The notes beneath the pieces were generated by a model. That model had not been told where the DNA came from, made no database searches, and saw only the letters and a list, made by a program, of their open reading frames with translations. Shown here in pieces: positions 10,427 to 22,190 of a stretch of 64,000 nucleotides of DNA (the first letter of the stretch is position 1; each line of letters begins with the position of its first letter). Position numbers and translations under genes: made by a program. The DNA comes from Fragilariopsis cylindrus CCMP1102 (taxonomy: Eukaryota; Bacillariophyta; Bacillariophyceae; Bacillariales; Bacillariaceae). The stretch covers positions 620,001 through 684,000 of the forward strand of contig FMBT01000290.1 of the NCBI GenBank assembly GCA_900095095.1, in the 5' to 3' direction.

Positions 10427-10612
10427 TTGTATGTATTTTCAAATACACCACCACCATTAATATTTGTGTATTCGGATTCTGCATCCATATTATCTTTATT
10501 AAGGAAAAATTGGAAAGAAATTCCTGTTAGTATACCAATTTTTTGTTTATGTGGTACCGTTGGTCTGTATTTGTTAAGAAACGAAATCGAGAAGGAGAAG
10601 TTAGCCAAATGA
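10427..10612 (+). CDS. Possible small single-span membrane protein (doubtful)
   Basis: A 61-codon frame with one hydrophobic segment (SIPIFCLCGTVGLYLL) and a charged C-terminal tail ending EKEKLAK. The layout (short basic helix, Pro, one span, LLR) recalls small complex I accessory subunits of the MLRQ type, but the match is weak. Codon use (TTA, CCA, GGT) resembles the neighbours. The opposite strand carries an almost fully overlapping 64-codon frame (10414-10608) that also has a hydrophobic segment, so at most one of the two is likely real. I slightly favour the plus strand. Confidence 0.25.
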   Translation: MYVFSNTPPPLIFVYSDSASILSLLRKNWKEIPVSIPIFCLCGTVGLYLLRNEIEKEKLAK

Positions 10613-10853
10613 AAGCGTGCATATGAACAAAATGATTCAATCCATATGATCCCTGTTCAGTCATGATAGCAACAACAACAAAAACTCAAAAACATTCCAG
10701 AACAAAATAAGATAGACGTACACCCATACCCAAACTAGACCTAATCATAAAATCACAGCGACGAGAGAGAGAGAGAGGAAAGAATAAGAGATAAAGAGGA
10801 ATAGAAATAGAGAAATGAAAGCGAGGATTACGACAAGGCACGAAGTTTGTACA

Positions 10854-12269
10854 TTAATAAGCACTATAAATGTTCATCAAAGCTATCGTACCAATTATCC
10901 CAACAAAGAAACCTAAACAAAATCCCCAGATAAAATCACGATCATTTCCCATATTACCCTGTTGTCGTCCACTATTAGAACCAGTGGTGGTGGTGATATT
11001 TCGTAACAAACCCCCACCCCCACCTTCACCAGATAAAGCTGCCACTCGCAGTAAAGTATTTCGATTTAAATTAAGTCGAAATTCTGATGCTGGTCCCTGA
11101 GTTGTCATCCAACTTTCTTCTATTAATAAACGACGACGACTTAAATCGGGTTCATCTAAATGTAAAAAACGATTACTCGTCGTTGTTGCAGTCGCCGCCG
11201 TGATGACATCTTCGCCATCGCCATCACCATCACCACTACCACCACCTGTGTTTGGTTGTTGTTGTTGTTGTTGTTGTTCCTGTTGTTCAATAATGAAACG
11301 ATCAACTTGACGATTAAAGTATATTCGTATGGCTGTAATTTCCTGTCGACTTAATCCTCCACTTCTTAATTGATCAAAGCCTCTTCGTTCTCGACGACGA
11401 CGACGACGAGAAGAATTGCCTTCTCCTCCTCCTCCTCCACCTTGTTCTATATCATCGTGCTCATCATCACTGTTACTATCATCATCGTTGTTTCCATTGC
11501 TATTGTTGCTAGTACGAACTCGAGTTACTCGTCCACCCGGTCCAACAACAGTTCCTAAACCACGGTGTTGACGTTGACGAGTATTAGTATTATGACGACG
11601 TCGTTGTTGTTGCTGATGATGAGGAGTTGTACTTGTACTTGTACCTGAATTTGTTGTTTGGCGTTGTTGTTTCTGTCGCCGTGTAGAAGAAGAAGTAGTT
11701 ACCACCGCCGCAGCTAATACAGCATGAATCACATCCTCATCACAAACCTTAAATTCCGAGAGGAAACTTTCATCGGGACTTAATAAACGTCCTTTGCAAA
11801 TTATACGCAAATATCGATCTTCGTTATTATGATGTCTGTTTCCATTTCCATTTCCATTCGTCCTTTCTTTCTCCAATAAGACAGTTCGAACCAATTCTTT
11901 CAGTTGGGCGACAGTTGTAGTGAGCGGGCATCCACCATTTGGTATTTCGATCTCAATATCAGCAAAACTTGATTTGATACGTAATCTCATCCCGCTATTA
12001 TCTTTATTATTATTGGCGGCGGCGGCGGCGATGCTGTTAATTTTGTTCGTTGAAGAAAGAATAGTCCCAATAGTCGAAAGGGTGTTATTGATTCCGGTTG
12101 TATTATTATTACTATTATTCGCAGTATCGTCTACTAGTAGCGGTTTCAGGTCATCCTCTCCATCATCATTATCGTCATCAATCATTCTGTCGTCTACTTG
12201 CACTGCTCTAATTTCCTCACCATCGCTGTTGGCGTCAACAGTATCATCGCTACCTCCCCGTCTTCCAAA

Positions 12270-12272
<3 letters not shown>
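10854..12272 (-). CDS. Ubiquitin-like domain protein with C-terminal membrane anchor (Dsc3/TMUB-like)
   Basis: Single exon, 472 residues. An acidic Asn/Thr-rich N-terminus is followed by a ubiquitin-like domain at about residues 96-190 (starts RLRIKSSF, includes LRIICKGRLLSPDESF, ends DEDVIHAVLAA). A long Thr/Gln/Asn/Gly linker follows, then a conserved block (LSRQEITAIRIYFNRQVD and LIEESWMTTQGPASEFRLN) and one C-terminal transmembrane span (GFCLGFFVGIIGTIALM). This order is that of fungal Dsc3 and of TMUB-type proteins, which anchor ubiquitin-ligase complexes in ER or Golgi membranes for protein quality control. The domain order is seen; the ligase role is inferred. Upstream are an ATT repeat and an E2F-like site. 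Confidence 0.75.
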
Positions 12273-12302
<30 letters not shown>

Positions 12303-12905
12303 GAAGCTTTCTTAAAATTGGTATATTATTTTATTGACCGCTGACGCTCTCTATTGTATTTGATCTTATCTGATCTGATCTGCTACTATTTTATTCTATT
12401 CTATTCTGCTGTCTATTCTTCTTTCTACTTACAAACTTTAAGTATTTATTTGTGTTTTCGCGTTTCGTAGGTTTGGCATGTTCAAGTAGTGTTTCACAAA
12501 GTCATCACATTCGAGCTTGCCCATAAATATTATTATGATATACGTTCGCGCGGGAAAAATTGAGCAAACTTCTTCGATTCACCCTAACCCCCATCCATAT
12601 TGCCAATTTATGATTGATTGATTCACAATGCTATACTGTAGCTAGGTGCATACAGTACTGAAGTAGTTACAATGTACCAATTCTCAGGTGTAAGCGGCTC
12701 AAGAGGTGTTAGCTAGTAGGATCCAGACTGCTCTTGAAGACTAATATAGAACAGAAAAGGACCTAATATGAGATAGCTATTTTCTTTTTTTTCTTAAGAT
12801 GGAAAGTAATGTTTTTTCTATAATATTATTCACATCATTCCACGCACGAGCTACAATCTACATCATCTAGTAGCAGGCTAGGTATATGACCACCCTTATC
12901 GTTCC
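12273..12905. other. Promoter side of the ubiquitin-like gene
   Basis: About 630 bp. It begins with an (ATT)n run of about ten units at 12273-12302 directly before the start codon, followed by short TGATC and TTCTA repeats, then an E2F-like site at 12548-12558 and TACTGTA/TACAGTA motifs near 12637 and 12651. The right part is the 3' flank of the RAP gene. No gene seen. Confidence 0.6.
12548..12558 (-). promoter_or_regulatory. E2F-like site
   Basis: The minus strand reads TTTTCCCGCGC here, which fits the TTTSSCGC consensus of E2F/DP factors. It lies about 280 bp upstream of the ubiquitin-like gene on that gene's strand. The match is seen; binding is inference. Confidence 0.35.
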
Positions 12906-15900
12906 TCAATCTTCTTGTGCAAGCAAAGATTGACAATATTCTTCCTGTAATACGAATCTTTTGGAATTATCCTTGCCGACATCATCAATGGGGACCCAAT
13001 CCCAAAACGGAATGTTGATTAGACGCCATCCCAGTTTGTGAAACATTCGTAGTTTCAAACTAGTCGATCCGTTCATTGTTTGATCATTTGAATTCCAATT
13101 GAATCTATACTCCCACATACCTTCTTTTCCTCTGGGAGGGATATACTCCCCTGTGCTGGATATTATGTGGTCGCTATCGATATTCGTGACCCAATGACTG
13201 GAGAATGGAATAAAATTAGGAAGAAGGTGAGATTAGTTTTTATGTATGTATGGACATGTTATTAAAATGTGTGATATAAATCAAGTAAGATAAATAAAGT
13301 CGCTGCCGCACTCTTACCCTGGACCATCAACCTCGACACCAATTTTCGAATCAATGTTAGCAATATCTAAAGAAAGGATATCAACAGAGGTCGGTGCCAA
13401 TTGTATCCCATAGTCGATAGCTAGATCTTTCATTGTGAGAAGGTGCTCGTCGACGTGACCAAAATTGATACGATCGAAGGCCGCACTAATTCTGTTTTGA
13501 ACAGCACTCGTATTCAACTCCATTATACCGTTGGTGTCAGTTGACGACGATGAAGCACATTGTGCCGTCAATGAAGGGTTAGACGTCCAAGCAGAGGGAA
13601 AGTCATCTGGTAGAGCAAATGGATTTTGTTCTCGTCCCAGTTCTAGATCCATGATTGTTTGCAGATAAACCATACTATTAAAATGAGTCGGTAATATACC
13701 ATTATCGCCATAATGTTGTTGCAAGTATTCTGGATCGGATCGATCGCCTATTCCAAGTATTCCCATGTAAAGTAGTTCGATAAGCTTTTTAGGGTATTCA
13801 CCGAAGACAGCGACTACCCATACCATATTGGCCATTTCTTGACGACTGATGACTCGAGAAATATTGGGTACTGTCATATCATGGTTGATGATTTCCATGA
13901 AATAAGTTTCTACCGCATTCAAGAGCCCACGGGGAGTGTAGTTAAGAGCAGCCATAGCCCAAAGCGTATTGGACATTTCTTGACCCTGGATTCGATTCAT
14001 AGCACCTCTATTACCATCAAGATACCTTCCCATTCTACTTCGCATTGTGGCTTCAACTGCTTCTAGATATTTGGTGTGTTTCAATCCAAGTACCGCAAAG
14101 GCCCATACAGTGTTTGATATATCCTGTGCTGAACATTTCGACATGTTATCTGTTGCGGGATAAAATTAAAAGTTGAGAGGGGTGGACTTTTTTAAAATGA
14201 ATCGAATCGATTAGTGACAATACCAAGAATTGAAAAAATAAGAACTTACCATGAACCTCAAGGTTCGCTTTTGCGATCTCTACAAATAGCTTTCTTAACA
14301 GACCTTCTCCAACATCTAAAAAGATAACAGTAAAGTGCGCCAAACGACCACCCGTGAATGCAATACGACACTTTTTTTCATATTTGTCGAGCGTTTCTCC
14401 CCCGATCTGCGCTTGTCGAGCATATGAGTAAGCTAGATTAGCAAGTCCCTGGCTGTTGAAATCACTCAAACCTCTCCCTGACACTGGTTCATTCTCTTCT
14501 CCCACTAAGTACTCAGCGACAGCCCGAAATAGTTTAGGATGCCTAACGCCAACTTTTGCAAAGGCCCATAACACGTCTTTGATCTCTTGTGTCTTGAATT
14601 CATCAGGTCGACTAATTAATTCAGCAGCACCAGCTGCAAATATAGCTGTAACTGGATCAGTCTTTGCTTCTTTTATCGTTGGTCGAATACTACTAGGGAG
14701 AAGTTTTTCATCGAATACGGATGGAAAATCTGGTATTACACCAGCAGTTGCTAATGCCCAAAGTATATTACTTAATTCTTGTGGTTTAAAATGATCCGAT
14801 CCAATATCTGGAAGACGCGATACGATCCCTCGATATAAGTCTTCATCGTAATATTCCATAGTTGCCATACTCCATAATGTTGCACTTAAATCTTGTGAGT
14901 TAACTCTTTTTCGTGGATTAGAGATTTCTTTCCCTATAAGACCAAGTAATTCTTCATCCTTTTCAATACCCAACCGAGCCATAACCCAACAAATATTATT
15001 CAATTCTTGGGAGGTAAATGGTCGTATATTCTGTTTAATCTTTCTTTTCGTTATTTGCATAACCTCTTCCATTAATGAACGATCACCTTCGGGATCATCA
15101 CTATGTAAATATGTATATGAGTGAGTTAACTTACATCCTCTAGCAATAGCAGCTGCAGAGGTCGTTCCTTTTTCGGATGTTGTTATACCGAATCCTAACG
15201 TTGCCATCGCCCATGCATGATTGGTAACTTCTTGTGTTTTATATCCATCTCCGTCTCGTCGGATTAATTCTCGTGATGTATGTCGGAGTATCCCCAACGC
15301 TGCATCACTGGCATCACCTTCTGCCACCTGTGGTCGTTTACTAATAATTGTTGCTGCCGCCCAAACACTATTACTAAGTTCTTGCGGTTTAAATCGTTCC
15401 AAGAATCCTGGCTCATTGTCCATCATATCTTTAACGAATGGCAATAACTCTTCTTCATGGCCCAAATCAACACCCGATTTTGCCAGTACCCATAATGGAA
15501 TAGACCATTCTTGTGGTACCAACAAACCATCACCATTTTTATTATTAGTATTATGATTTCCTCTACTATGTAACGGATTCGTTTCATTACTTTTCACATC
15601 TCTCTTTCTTTGTTCTGCTGATGCTACAATACTATTAACAACAAATTCAAAAACACGTTCATTTGGTCGTTGAGCTGTTGCTAATGACCACATTAGATTC
15701 GACAATTCTTGTTGTTGAAACCGTTTCGGATCCAATTCTAATGCCTTAACAGAGACTGTATCTATTAGTAATCCGCAAAGTTCTGACAAAGCTGGAATCC
15801 AAGAGGATGGTGACGATGATGATGCTGACGACGACGTAGCTCTTTGCTTGGCAATATCAAATATAATCGATCGTACATGTTCACTCTTTTCTCTTAATAA

Positions 15901-16719
15901 TGATTCTGCATTATCTAAATCGACAGGAATAACTGTATCCGGTGGTGCTATATTAATCTTAGCGATAGCCCATGCAACATTGGCAAGATTCCGTGCCTCA
16001 AATTGTCTTTTACTACTATTCCTACCAATACTACCTGTTTCTTCGGCACCATCCAATAATGCTTCTGCTGTGCTACAAATTAATAATGCAAATTTTGGAT
16101 CAGATAAGATCTGTGACCGATCATTACCAGGTTTGTTCTTACTTGTATATTGTGTCATATGACGAGCAAGTCGATGTATGGATGTAGAAATATTAACAGT
16201 ACTTAGTTTTCCACCACCAGCAACAGAAGATAATGCACCCTTCCTTGATGCTAATACGTTCAATAAATCTTGTGCTGTTTCCTGTTGCATGATTTGTTTA
16301 TTGAACAAACCAAATTCATTACTAGTACTTTCCGCTTTTGTTTTATATTTGGGTCGTTTATAGCGATGGTAATTACTATTATTGCTGTTGTTATTGTTGC
16401 TGCTATAGCTTTTTCGTGGCCCCCCTCGATATTGTTGTTGTTGTTGTTGTTGCTCTTGATCTTGCGGGGTAGATAATGCTAATAGTATATTGTTACTATC
16501 ATTATTATTATTATTATTTCTAACATAATTATTATTTAGGCCCCGTCGGCGACGATTGCCTTGCCGTCGACTGTTACGTCCACTGGAGTGATGTATTATT
16601 GCGGTAGTAGTTTGACCATGATTGTGATGCTGTCCAAATGAATCTATCAAACATATGCAGTAACCAGAAAGAAACAGATAGAAGAAGAGGAGTTTTTCCT
16701 GTCTTGATGTTGACGTCAT
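12906..16719 (-). CDS. RAP-domain organelle RNA-binding protein with W-type helical repeats, three exons
   Basis: Exons 16719-14250, 14149-13318 and 13197-12906, joined through GTAAGT/CAG and GTAAGA/CAG introns of 100 and 120 bp; 1,197 residues. About thirteen degenerate helical repeats share a core like QELSNxLWAxAxLG (for example QEVTNHAWAMATLG, QELSNILWALATAG, QEMSNTLWAMAALN), as in the heptatricopeptide/OPR-like proteins of algae and apicomplexans. The C-terminus is a RAP domain: VEVDGPGHW, made by splicing, then LKLRMFHKLGWRLINIPFWDW. Such proteins stabilise or process organelle RNAs. The N-terminus has a hydrophobic signal-like segment (LLFFYLFLSGYCICL) followed by DSFG, which could be a plastid or other organelle leader. 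Reading the exons as separate genes would break the RAP domain, so splicing is well supported. Confidence 0.88.
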
Positions 16720-17344
16720 ATTTCTTCAGGCTTGGTACACTTGATTATTATAAGGTAGTATGCTGCAACACATGTCTTCTATTACGATGCTGGCAATCCG
16801 TCACGAATGTTGTACTGTATTAACATTGCTGTTCAGCTGTTCGATTGTTCTGATAATTTGGAATTCTTTAAAATTTAGTGTTTCTTGCCTTTGTTCCTCT
16901 CTTTTCAAATTCTTGGCGTGAGTAGTGGCAGATGTGTGATTGTTGTTGATGGCTCTTTGTGATGAATGGCCATAAATAAATATCACTCAGCTTAAATGCG
17001 CGCACATTGTTCACGAACGTGCATTATTATTTTATCTTACGTACTTAAAACGAGAAACGTGACTTAAAGCGGGATTCAATCTACTAATACGTCGATCTTT
17101 TATAAAAAATTCTATATACTGAAGTAATAATTACTTTTAGCTATAGCTAGAGGAGGAGGATGAAGAACCAGATAATATTAGGTACAAATTTCTTCTATTT
17201 CGAATTCGATGATTGTGGTTTTATTTATTATCTTATCTTTCAATTCTAAAATGAAGAATTTCTGTCAAGATTCTGTAAAAAGCTTTTTTATTTCGAATTT
17301 TCTTCTTCCTCTTTCTTGGCACTATCATTTATAGTCTATGTACC
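16720..17344. other. Intergenic between RAP gene and riboflavin synthase gene
   Basis: About 625 bp containing the promoter of the RAP gene and the 3' flank of the riboflavin synthase gene, both minus strand. A TACTGTA motif lies near 16812. No gene seen. Confidence 0.55.
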
Positions 17345-18407
17345 CTACGATACAGTGAAAAACTGATCACCACTCAATCTAGATCTTCCATTATTATCAT
17401 CCATTTTCGGATCAGGATCAAGGGAAACTCTGTGGCTGTTACCACCACTGCTATCTTGACTATTGTCATCAACGTCTTCATTGTTGGGTGCAGCACTTCC
17501 ATCTTCTCGTCCTTCTCTTCCTTTTGCTCGCATCATATACGTGTTTGGATCGACAGTTAAACCTCCTTGATCACCGATGTTCTGTTTAAATGTTGGTGTC
17601 CCTTCGCTAATCCCTCTTCTCTTTTGTCCTGCAAATGCAGCGTCAGGTACTGCATTTCTTGCTGTTGCTGTTGATGATGCTGCTGCTGCTGCATTTCTTG
17701 CTGCTGCTGCTGCTGTTATTGATGCTGCTGTTGCGGATGATGCTGTTGAGGATGCTGTCGATGATGAGGATGGACGCATCATATTCTGTTTATCGTTACC
17801 ACCACCGCCACTGCCACCACCACCCGAAGAAGAACCAACGGCCGATAAACGACGTTCTAATGATTCTACTTTTGCTTCTAATGCTTCCATTCGGGGTAAT
17901 AATGCTGCCATTGCTGTTTCCGAATATTTACCAAGTACATCAACTTCTAAATTAACTTTTTCACCAATTAATTTGTTTGGTATAATAATTTTACTTTGTG
18001 TATATTCAATTAACATAAAACTAAATGTACGTGCTTCTGTATCAACATCAACAACAGTTAATGATGTACCATCAATAGCAATAAATCCTTTCGGTACAAT
18101 ATAACGAACAATACTATCAGCATGTTCCTCATCGACTTGGATTGTTATCCGTAATGAATCGCCATCAATACGTTTCTCAACAATCGTACCGGTACCATCC
18201 ACATGCCCCTGAACGAAGTGTCCTGAATTTCGTCCACCAATTTCACTTGCACGTTCTAAGTTCACAAGTTGTCCACGTTGCAATTTCCTGAAATATGTTT
18301 TATCTAATGTTTCAGGTGCTAATCCAACCGTAAAAATATTTTGTGTAGGATCAAGAACTGTCGCCGTTAAACATACACCACTAACACAAATTGAACAACT
18401 ATTGTGT

Positions 18408-18440
<33 letters not shown>

Positions 18441-19066
18441 ATTAAGTATTGTGTAAAAATCGGATCGGTTAATTGCGTTATACAGTCGTCGTTCAACATG
18501 ACAGAAGAAAGGAATGAATCGAGTCATAATGTGAGATGGGATCGAATCAATCGAATCAATCGAATCAATAATATTAAAACAAAACATCCGATAATTTTCA
18601 TTTTAATTGTAAGTATATCAAGAACAAAATTACAACGAATATATATATATATATTAAGACTTATATAGAACACCTACAAGCGACGTCCTACTTACCCCAA
18701 ATATGCACCCTCCATCACAACATTTCCACGTACTGTTAATTCTGTTCCTTTTCCTTTACTACCATCCCATAATGTCATATCATTACGTTCTTCCATATTC
18801 ACAACAGTTCCCATTTCTTCAACGATACCAGTAAACATTGCTAATGCTGTGTTCTTCGTGGTCCTTCCCCCAGCAAGCATGGTTGCCATTGTTGTCGCCA
18901 TAGCAGAATTCGCCGTCGAGGTGGAAGAATGTCGTGGTCGTAATAATGATGGTACGAACGCGATTGTTGATGTAATAAATAATGGCGTAATAACCATAGA
19001 TATGACAAATAGTAACGTCATCATCGTTGTTGCTGCTGCTTTTGCTTTAGTCGTCGTCATCATCAT
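17345..19066 (-). CDS. Riboflavin synthase (alpha chain type), plastid-targeted, two exons
   Basis: Exons 19066-18696 and 18398-17345, intron 297 bp, 474 residues. The enzyme joins two 6,7-dimethyl-8-ribityllumazine molecules into riboflavin and 5-amino-6-ribitylaminouracil. The N-terminal signature MFTGIVEEMG starts at residue 77; the spliced junction gives GCSICVSGVCLTA, and the second barrel has the parallel segment KGFIAIDGTSLTVV, with GHFVQGHVDGTG between. Both lumazine-binding barrels are complete. The first 76 residues carry a signal peptide ending at IAFVPS (residues 35-40), typical of diatom plastid import. Odd: a C-terminal extension of about 180 residues, starting with a short coiled coil (ALEAKVESLERRL) and then Ser/Ala-rich and charged sequence, which the family normally lacks. 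The intron's 3' end is an (AAC)n run with no pyrimidine tract. Confidence 0.92.
18411..18440. repeat. GTT/AAC trinucleotide repeat at an intron 3' end
   Basis: About ten GTT units on the plus strand. On the gene strand this is an AAC run ending about eleven bases before the AG acceptor (18399-18400) of the riboflavin synthase intron. Confidence 0.9.
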
Positions 19067-19739
19067 CTTATTTTTTACTAGGCGTCGCTCTAATTTTGGT
19101 CGTCGTCGAACTCGCTTGATCTTTTTGTATTCTGTCGGATCTACTCTGTGAATAATACGCCGAATTGTTCAATAAGAATCGAATGAGTGAATGAATCAAT
19201 CGAAGAGATCATCAATTTTCTTCACATTTCACATCATCATCCTCATCGAACAACAAGCAAACCATCCTCATTTCGGCAGTAAGTAAATCATTCTCATCAT
19301 GTTTGTGCTAAGCACGCGACGCTTTTATTTGTGCGCACTGGGGGTCACGGGAAAATAAAATTATTAGAAAAAAATTGTATACAAAGAAAAGAGCAAAAAC
19401 CTAGAAATAAAGTCAATCTTATGTTCATCATCAAACTAACGTTAAAACAACTGGAACAAAAGAAAAAGAAGGTACAGTGTAACATTAATGGTACCTGGAT
19501 TGGAATTAGTACCTAATGGTATTATGGATGCGGATGTCTTCAAGTAGGAGTGTTTATAGATATCAACCGTCCCCTTTGTACTAGTTGCTCGAGGTTTGGA
19601 CGGGATGCCAAATTAAAAATACTACAATATAATATATTGTAACATAAGATCTATCTTTAATACTTGCGTTAACAACCAATCTAAGACCGACGGTGGAGCA
19701 CCAAGCCGCTGGAACTACTGAGATCCCCACCATTCTATG
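19067..19739. other. Promoter side of the riboflavin synthase gene
   Basis: About 670 bp with no convincing gene. It includes GAATC/AATCAATC tracts near 19172-19200 and the 3' flank of the transporter gene. I see no flavin-related RNA structure, and none is expected in a nuclear gene of this type. Confidence 0.55.
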
Positions 19740-22190
19740 TTAAGTAAATCCATCTTCATTCTCCGATGATGGATAACGTCGGTGTCTTGCAGTTGTTGTA
19801 TTAACATTGGTACGACGAGCTACACCTGCAAACATGTCATTTCCATTTCCTCCAACGTCAACATCGACATCATCGATAAATCGTCGTACTTGCATGTCTG
19901 CTTCTTGTTGTAGTGTATCATTAACAGGTTGACCAGTCATATCGCGTGAACCATTATTGGGTAATAAATATGGTGTAATTGCACCCAATAACAATGTACC
20001 ACTTGCCACCAACAGTAATTTTACAGGACTGTTAATTAAGTACCCATTAATAAATTGTGCAATTAATGCACCAATCCGACCGGACGCTGCGCATATACCT
20101 AATCCAGTTGATCTACACGGTGTTGGAAATAATTCAGATGTCATTGTATCGATTGTATTCCATGCCATAATAGTAAAACATTGAAAGCAACAGGAACTTA
20201 ATACGATACCAATCGAATATTCATATTCTGCAAATATAGCAAAGAAAAATAAACTAATTGATGATAAAACAATACTACCAACTAATGATTTCGACCGGCC
20301 AATTTTATCCATATATATACCAGATAGTATATTACCAGGTAAATTAGAAAATGCAAATAATAGTGCATTATAGTATACATTTTCTAAATGTACCTTCACA
20401 AATATAATATTAATCCATGTTAGTAATCCATATGAACCAAATGATAATGCAAACCATACCATTTGTAATGCCAATGTTGTTTGTTTTATTTGTTTGTTTG
20501 TTGTGTACAATTTTGATGTTGATGAACAAAAATCAATATACGCTAGTTGTATAAATTGCATACAATCTTTAATTCTACCACCACCATTACTATTACCGAC
20601 ACTTCCACCATTCCCTAGAGTCGAACCTAATATTCCTGCTCCTCCGACAGTAGTAGTATCGACGATGGTAGAAGGTGGGAATGTTCGTTCTAATTCTTCA
20701 ATTGTTAATGGACCATCATCATCATCATCATCATTATTATTTTGATGTCCCATTTTTTCTACTAGTAAATTAGCAACATCCACTGCTTCTTTTGATCGTC
20801 CTTCTACACCTAAAAATCTTGGTGATTCTGGTACGAACCAATAAACTAATATTGCACCTAATGCACTTGGTAAGGCACATATTAATGCAAATATTCTCCA
20901 TATTGCAATACCGTGAATAGTTGTTGCACTTTCATCATCATCATTATTATTATTATTATTATTTGATGGTATGATTTCAAACAAGTATAATGCAATTATT
21001 GCAACAAATATACTACCAACCATCCAAAATGATGCACAAATTGTGACATTAAAACCTCGTATTGATGGTGGACTTAATTCTGTTGCTAATGTAAACAGTG
21101 GTGGTACTGTTGCACCTATACCAATACCTGATATCATTCTCAAAAAACTCAATATGTAGACATTCCATGCCATTGATGATAGTATACCGGATATAGAATT
21201 ACAAATCAATCCCAATAGTAGCATTGGTTTTCGACCAATCCAATCTCCCATGGTACCCACAATTAATCCACCCAATAACATACCTAAAAAAACAGATCCT
21301 GTTAATAAACCACTCCCAAAAGCAGAGTCGTTCAAAATATTATCTTGAAATACTTTATCACTTAAAATGTAGGATATACATAAAATTTCACTAGCATCGG
21401 ATGAATTTGCAACACCCAGCGAAAGCATAATACACCAATACCTCCATTGTTTTTTAAATTGTAAATAACTTAATGATATACTACTGCTACTGCTGCTGCT
21501 ACTGCTGCTTACATTGTAGTTGGTGTTGTTATTCTCGATAGTAGCAGCACTGGTGTTTCTATCATTATTATCATTACAGATGCTGTGGCTGTTGTCTTCG
21601 TTGTTTCCAATTCCAATTTCGAGTTCGTTACTGGTGTGATTGCTATTGTTATTGATATTGTTGTCGTTATTGACATTACTATTACTATTATCATTATCAT
21701 TGATTGCATGATACGACATCGAGGACCTTAATTGTGGAAACGACAACGACGACGAAGTCATCTGATTGTTGTAACATCTACTACTACTTATTTTGGTAGC
21801 TTGAAATGCATGCTCTAAAAAATCATCAAGATTTCTGTTTCGAGGATGATGATTCCGTTTTTGTTGGAGTAGTAGTTCTTTGTTTTCTGCATTAGTAGTA
21901 GCACCGCTATTACCGCCACCACCACTAACAACATCAATAATTTCAACATCGTTAGTATTATTATTATTAGTATTACTATTGTCGTCACTACTAGTACTAA
22001 TCGTTCTTACGACAACGGCAGCATCATCATCATCGTTGTCTTGGTCGTCATCATGATGGTCGATGCTATTATTTCTTTGTTGTGGTGAACGTTGTAAGCG
22101 AGATACAGTTGATGATGATGATGGTGATGTGAACTCAAGCACATCATCGTTTTTATCATCATCATTGTTGTTATTTCTATCTTCGTACAT
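19740..22190 (-). CDS. Major facilitator superfamily transporter (SV2/SLC22-like)
   Basis: Single exon, 816 residues. The first 245 or so residues are a cytosolic Asn/Asp/Ser-rich region, unusually long for the family. Then come twelve predicted membrane segments. The loop after span 2 has the MFS signature GDWIGRKPM and the matching loop in the second half has MDKIGRSKS. ATELSPPSIRGFN after span 4 and a PTPCRSTG element late in the protein are typical of the SV2/organic-ion (SLC22) and sugar-porter side of the superfamily. The central loop between the halves holds acidic and Gly/Asn-rich inserts. It moves a small solute across a membrane; the substrate cannot be told. It is divergent from the unknown gene at 22766 with 575 bp between starts. 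Confidence 0.88.
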   Translation of the reverse strand: MYEDRNNNNDDDKNDDVLEFTSPSSSSTVSRLQRSPQQRNNSIDHHDDDQDNDDDDAAVVVRTISTSSDDNSNTNNNNTNDVEIIDVVSGGGGNSGATTNAENKELLLQQKRNHHPRNRNLDDFLEHAFQATKISSSRCYNNQMTSSSLSFPQLRSSMSYHAINDNDNSNSNVNNDNNINNNSNHTSNELEIGIGNNEDNSHSICNDNNDRNTSAATIENNNTNYNVSSSSSSSSSSISLSYLQFKKQWRYWCIMLSLGVANSSDASEILCISYILSDKVFQDNILNDSAFGSGLLTGSVFLGMLLGGLIVGTMGDWIGRKPMLLLGLICNSISGILSSMAWNVYILSFLRMISGIGIGATVPPLFTLATELSPPSIRGFNVTICASFWMVGSIFVAIIALYLFEIIPSNNNNNNNDDDESATTIHGIAIWRIFALICALPSALGAILVYWFVPESPRFLGVEGRSKEAVDVANLLVEKMGHQNNNDDDDDDGPLTIEELERTFPPSTIVDTTTVGGAGILGSTLGNGGSVGNSNGGGRIKDCMQFIQLAYIDFCSSTSKLYTTNKQIKQTTLALQMVWFALSFGSYGLLTWINIIFVKVHLENVYYNALLFAFSNLPGNILSGIYMDKIGRSKSLVGSIVLSSISLFFFAIFAEYEYSIGIVLSSCCFQCFTIMAWNTIDTMTSELFPTPCRSTGLGICAASGRIGALIAQFINGYLINSPVKLLLVASGTLLLGAITPYLLPNNGSRDMTGQPVNDTLQQEADMQVRRFIDDVDVDVGGNGNDMFAGVARRTNVNTTTARHRRYPSSENEDGFT

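Noticed and set aside
14144-14250. RAP gene as two or three separate genes
   Set aside because: Good donor and acceptor sites join the exons in phase, and the RAP domain is complete only after splicing.
16711-16718. TGACGTCA as a CRE site at the RAP gene start
   Set aside because: It overlaps the start codon and first codons (ATGACGTCA), so it is explained by coding sequence.
17577-18104. Ala-rich 175-codon frame opposite riboflavin synthase
   Set aside because: It is the mirror of the Ser/Ala-rich C-terminal tail and the second lumazine barrel.
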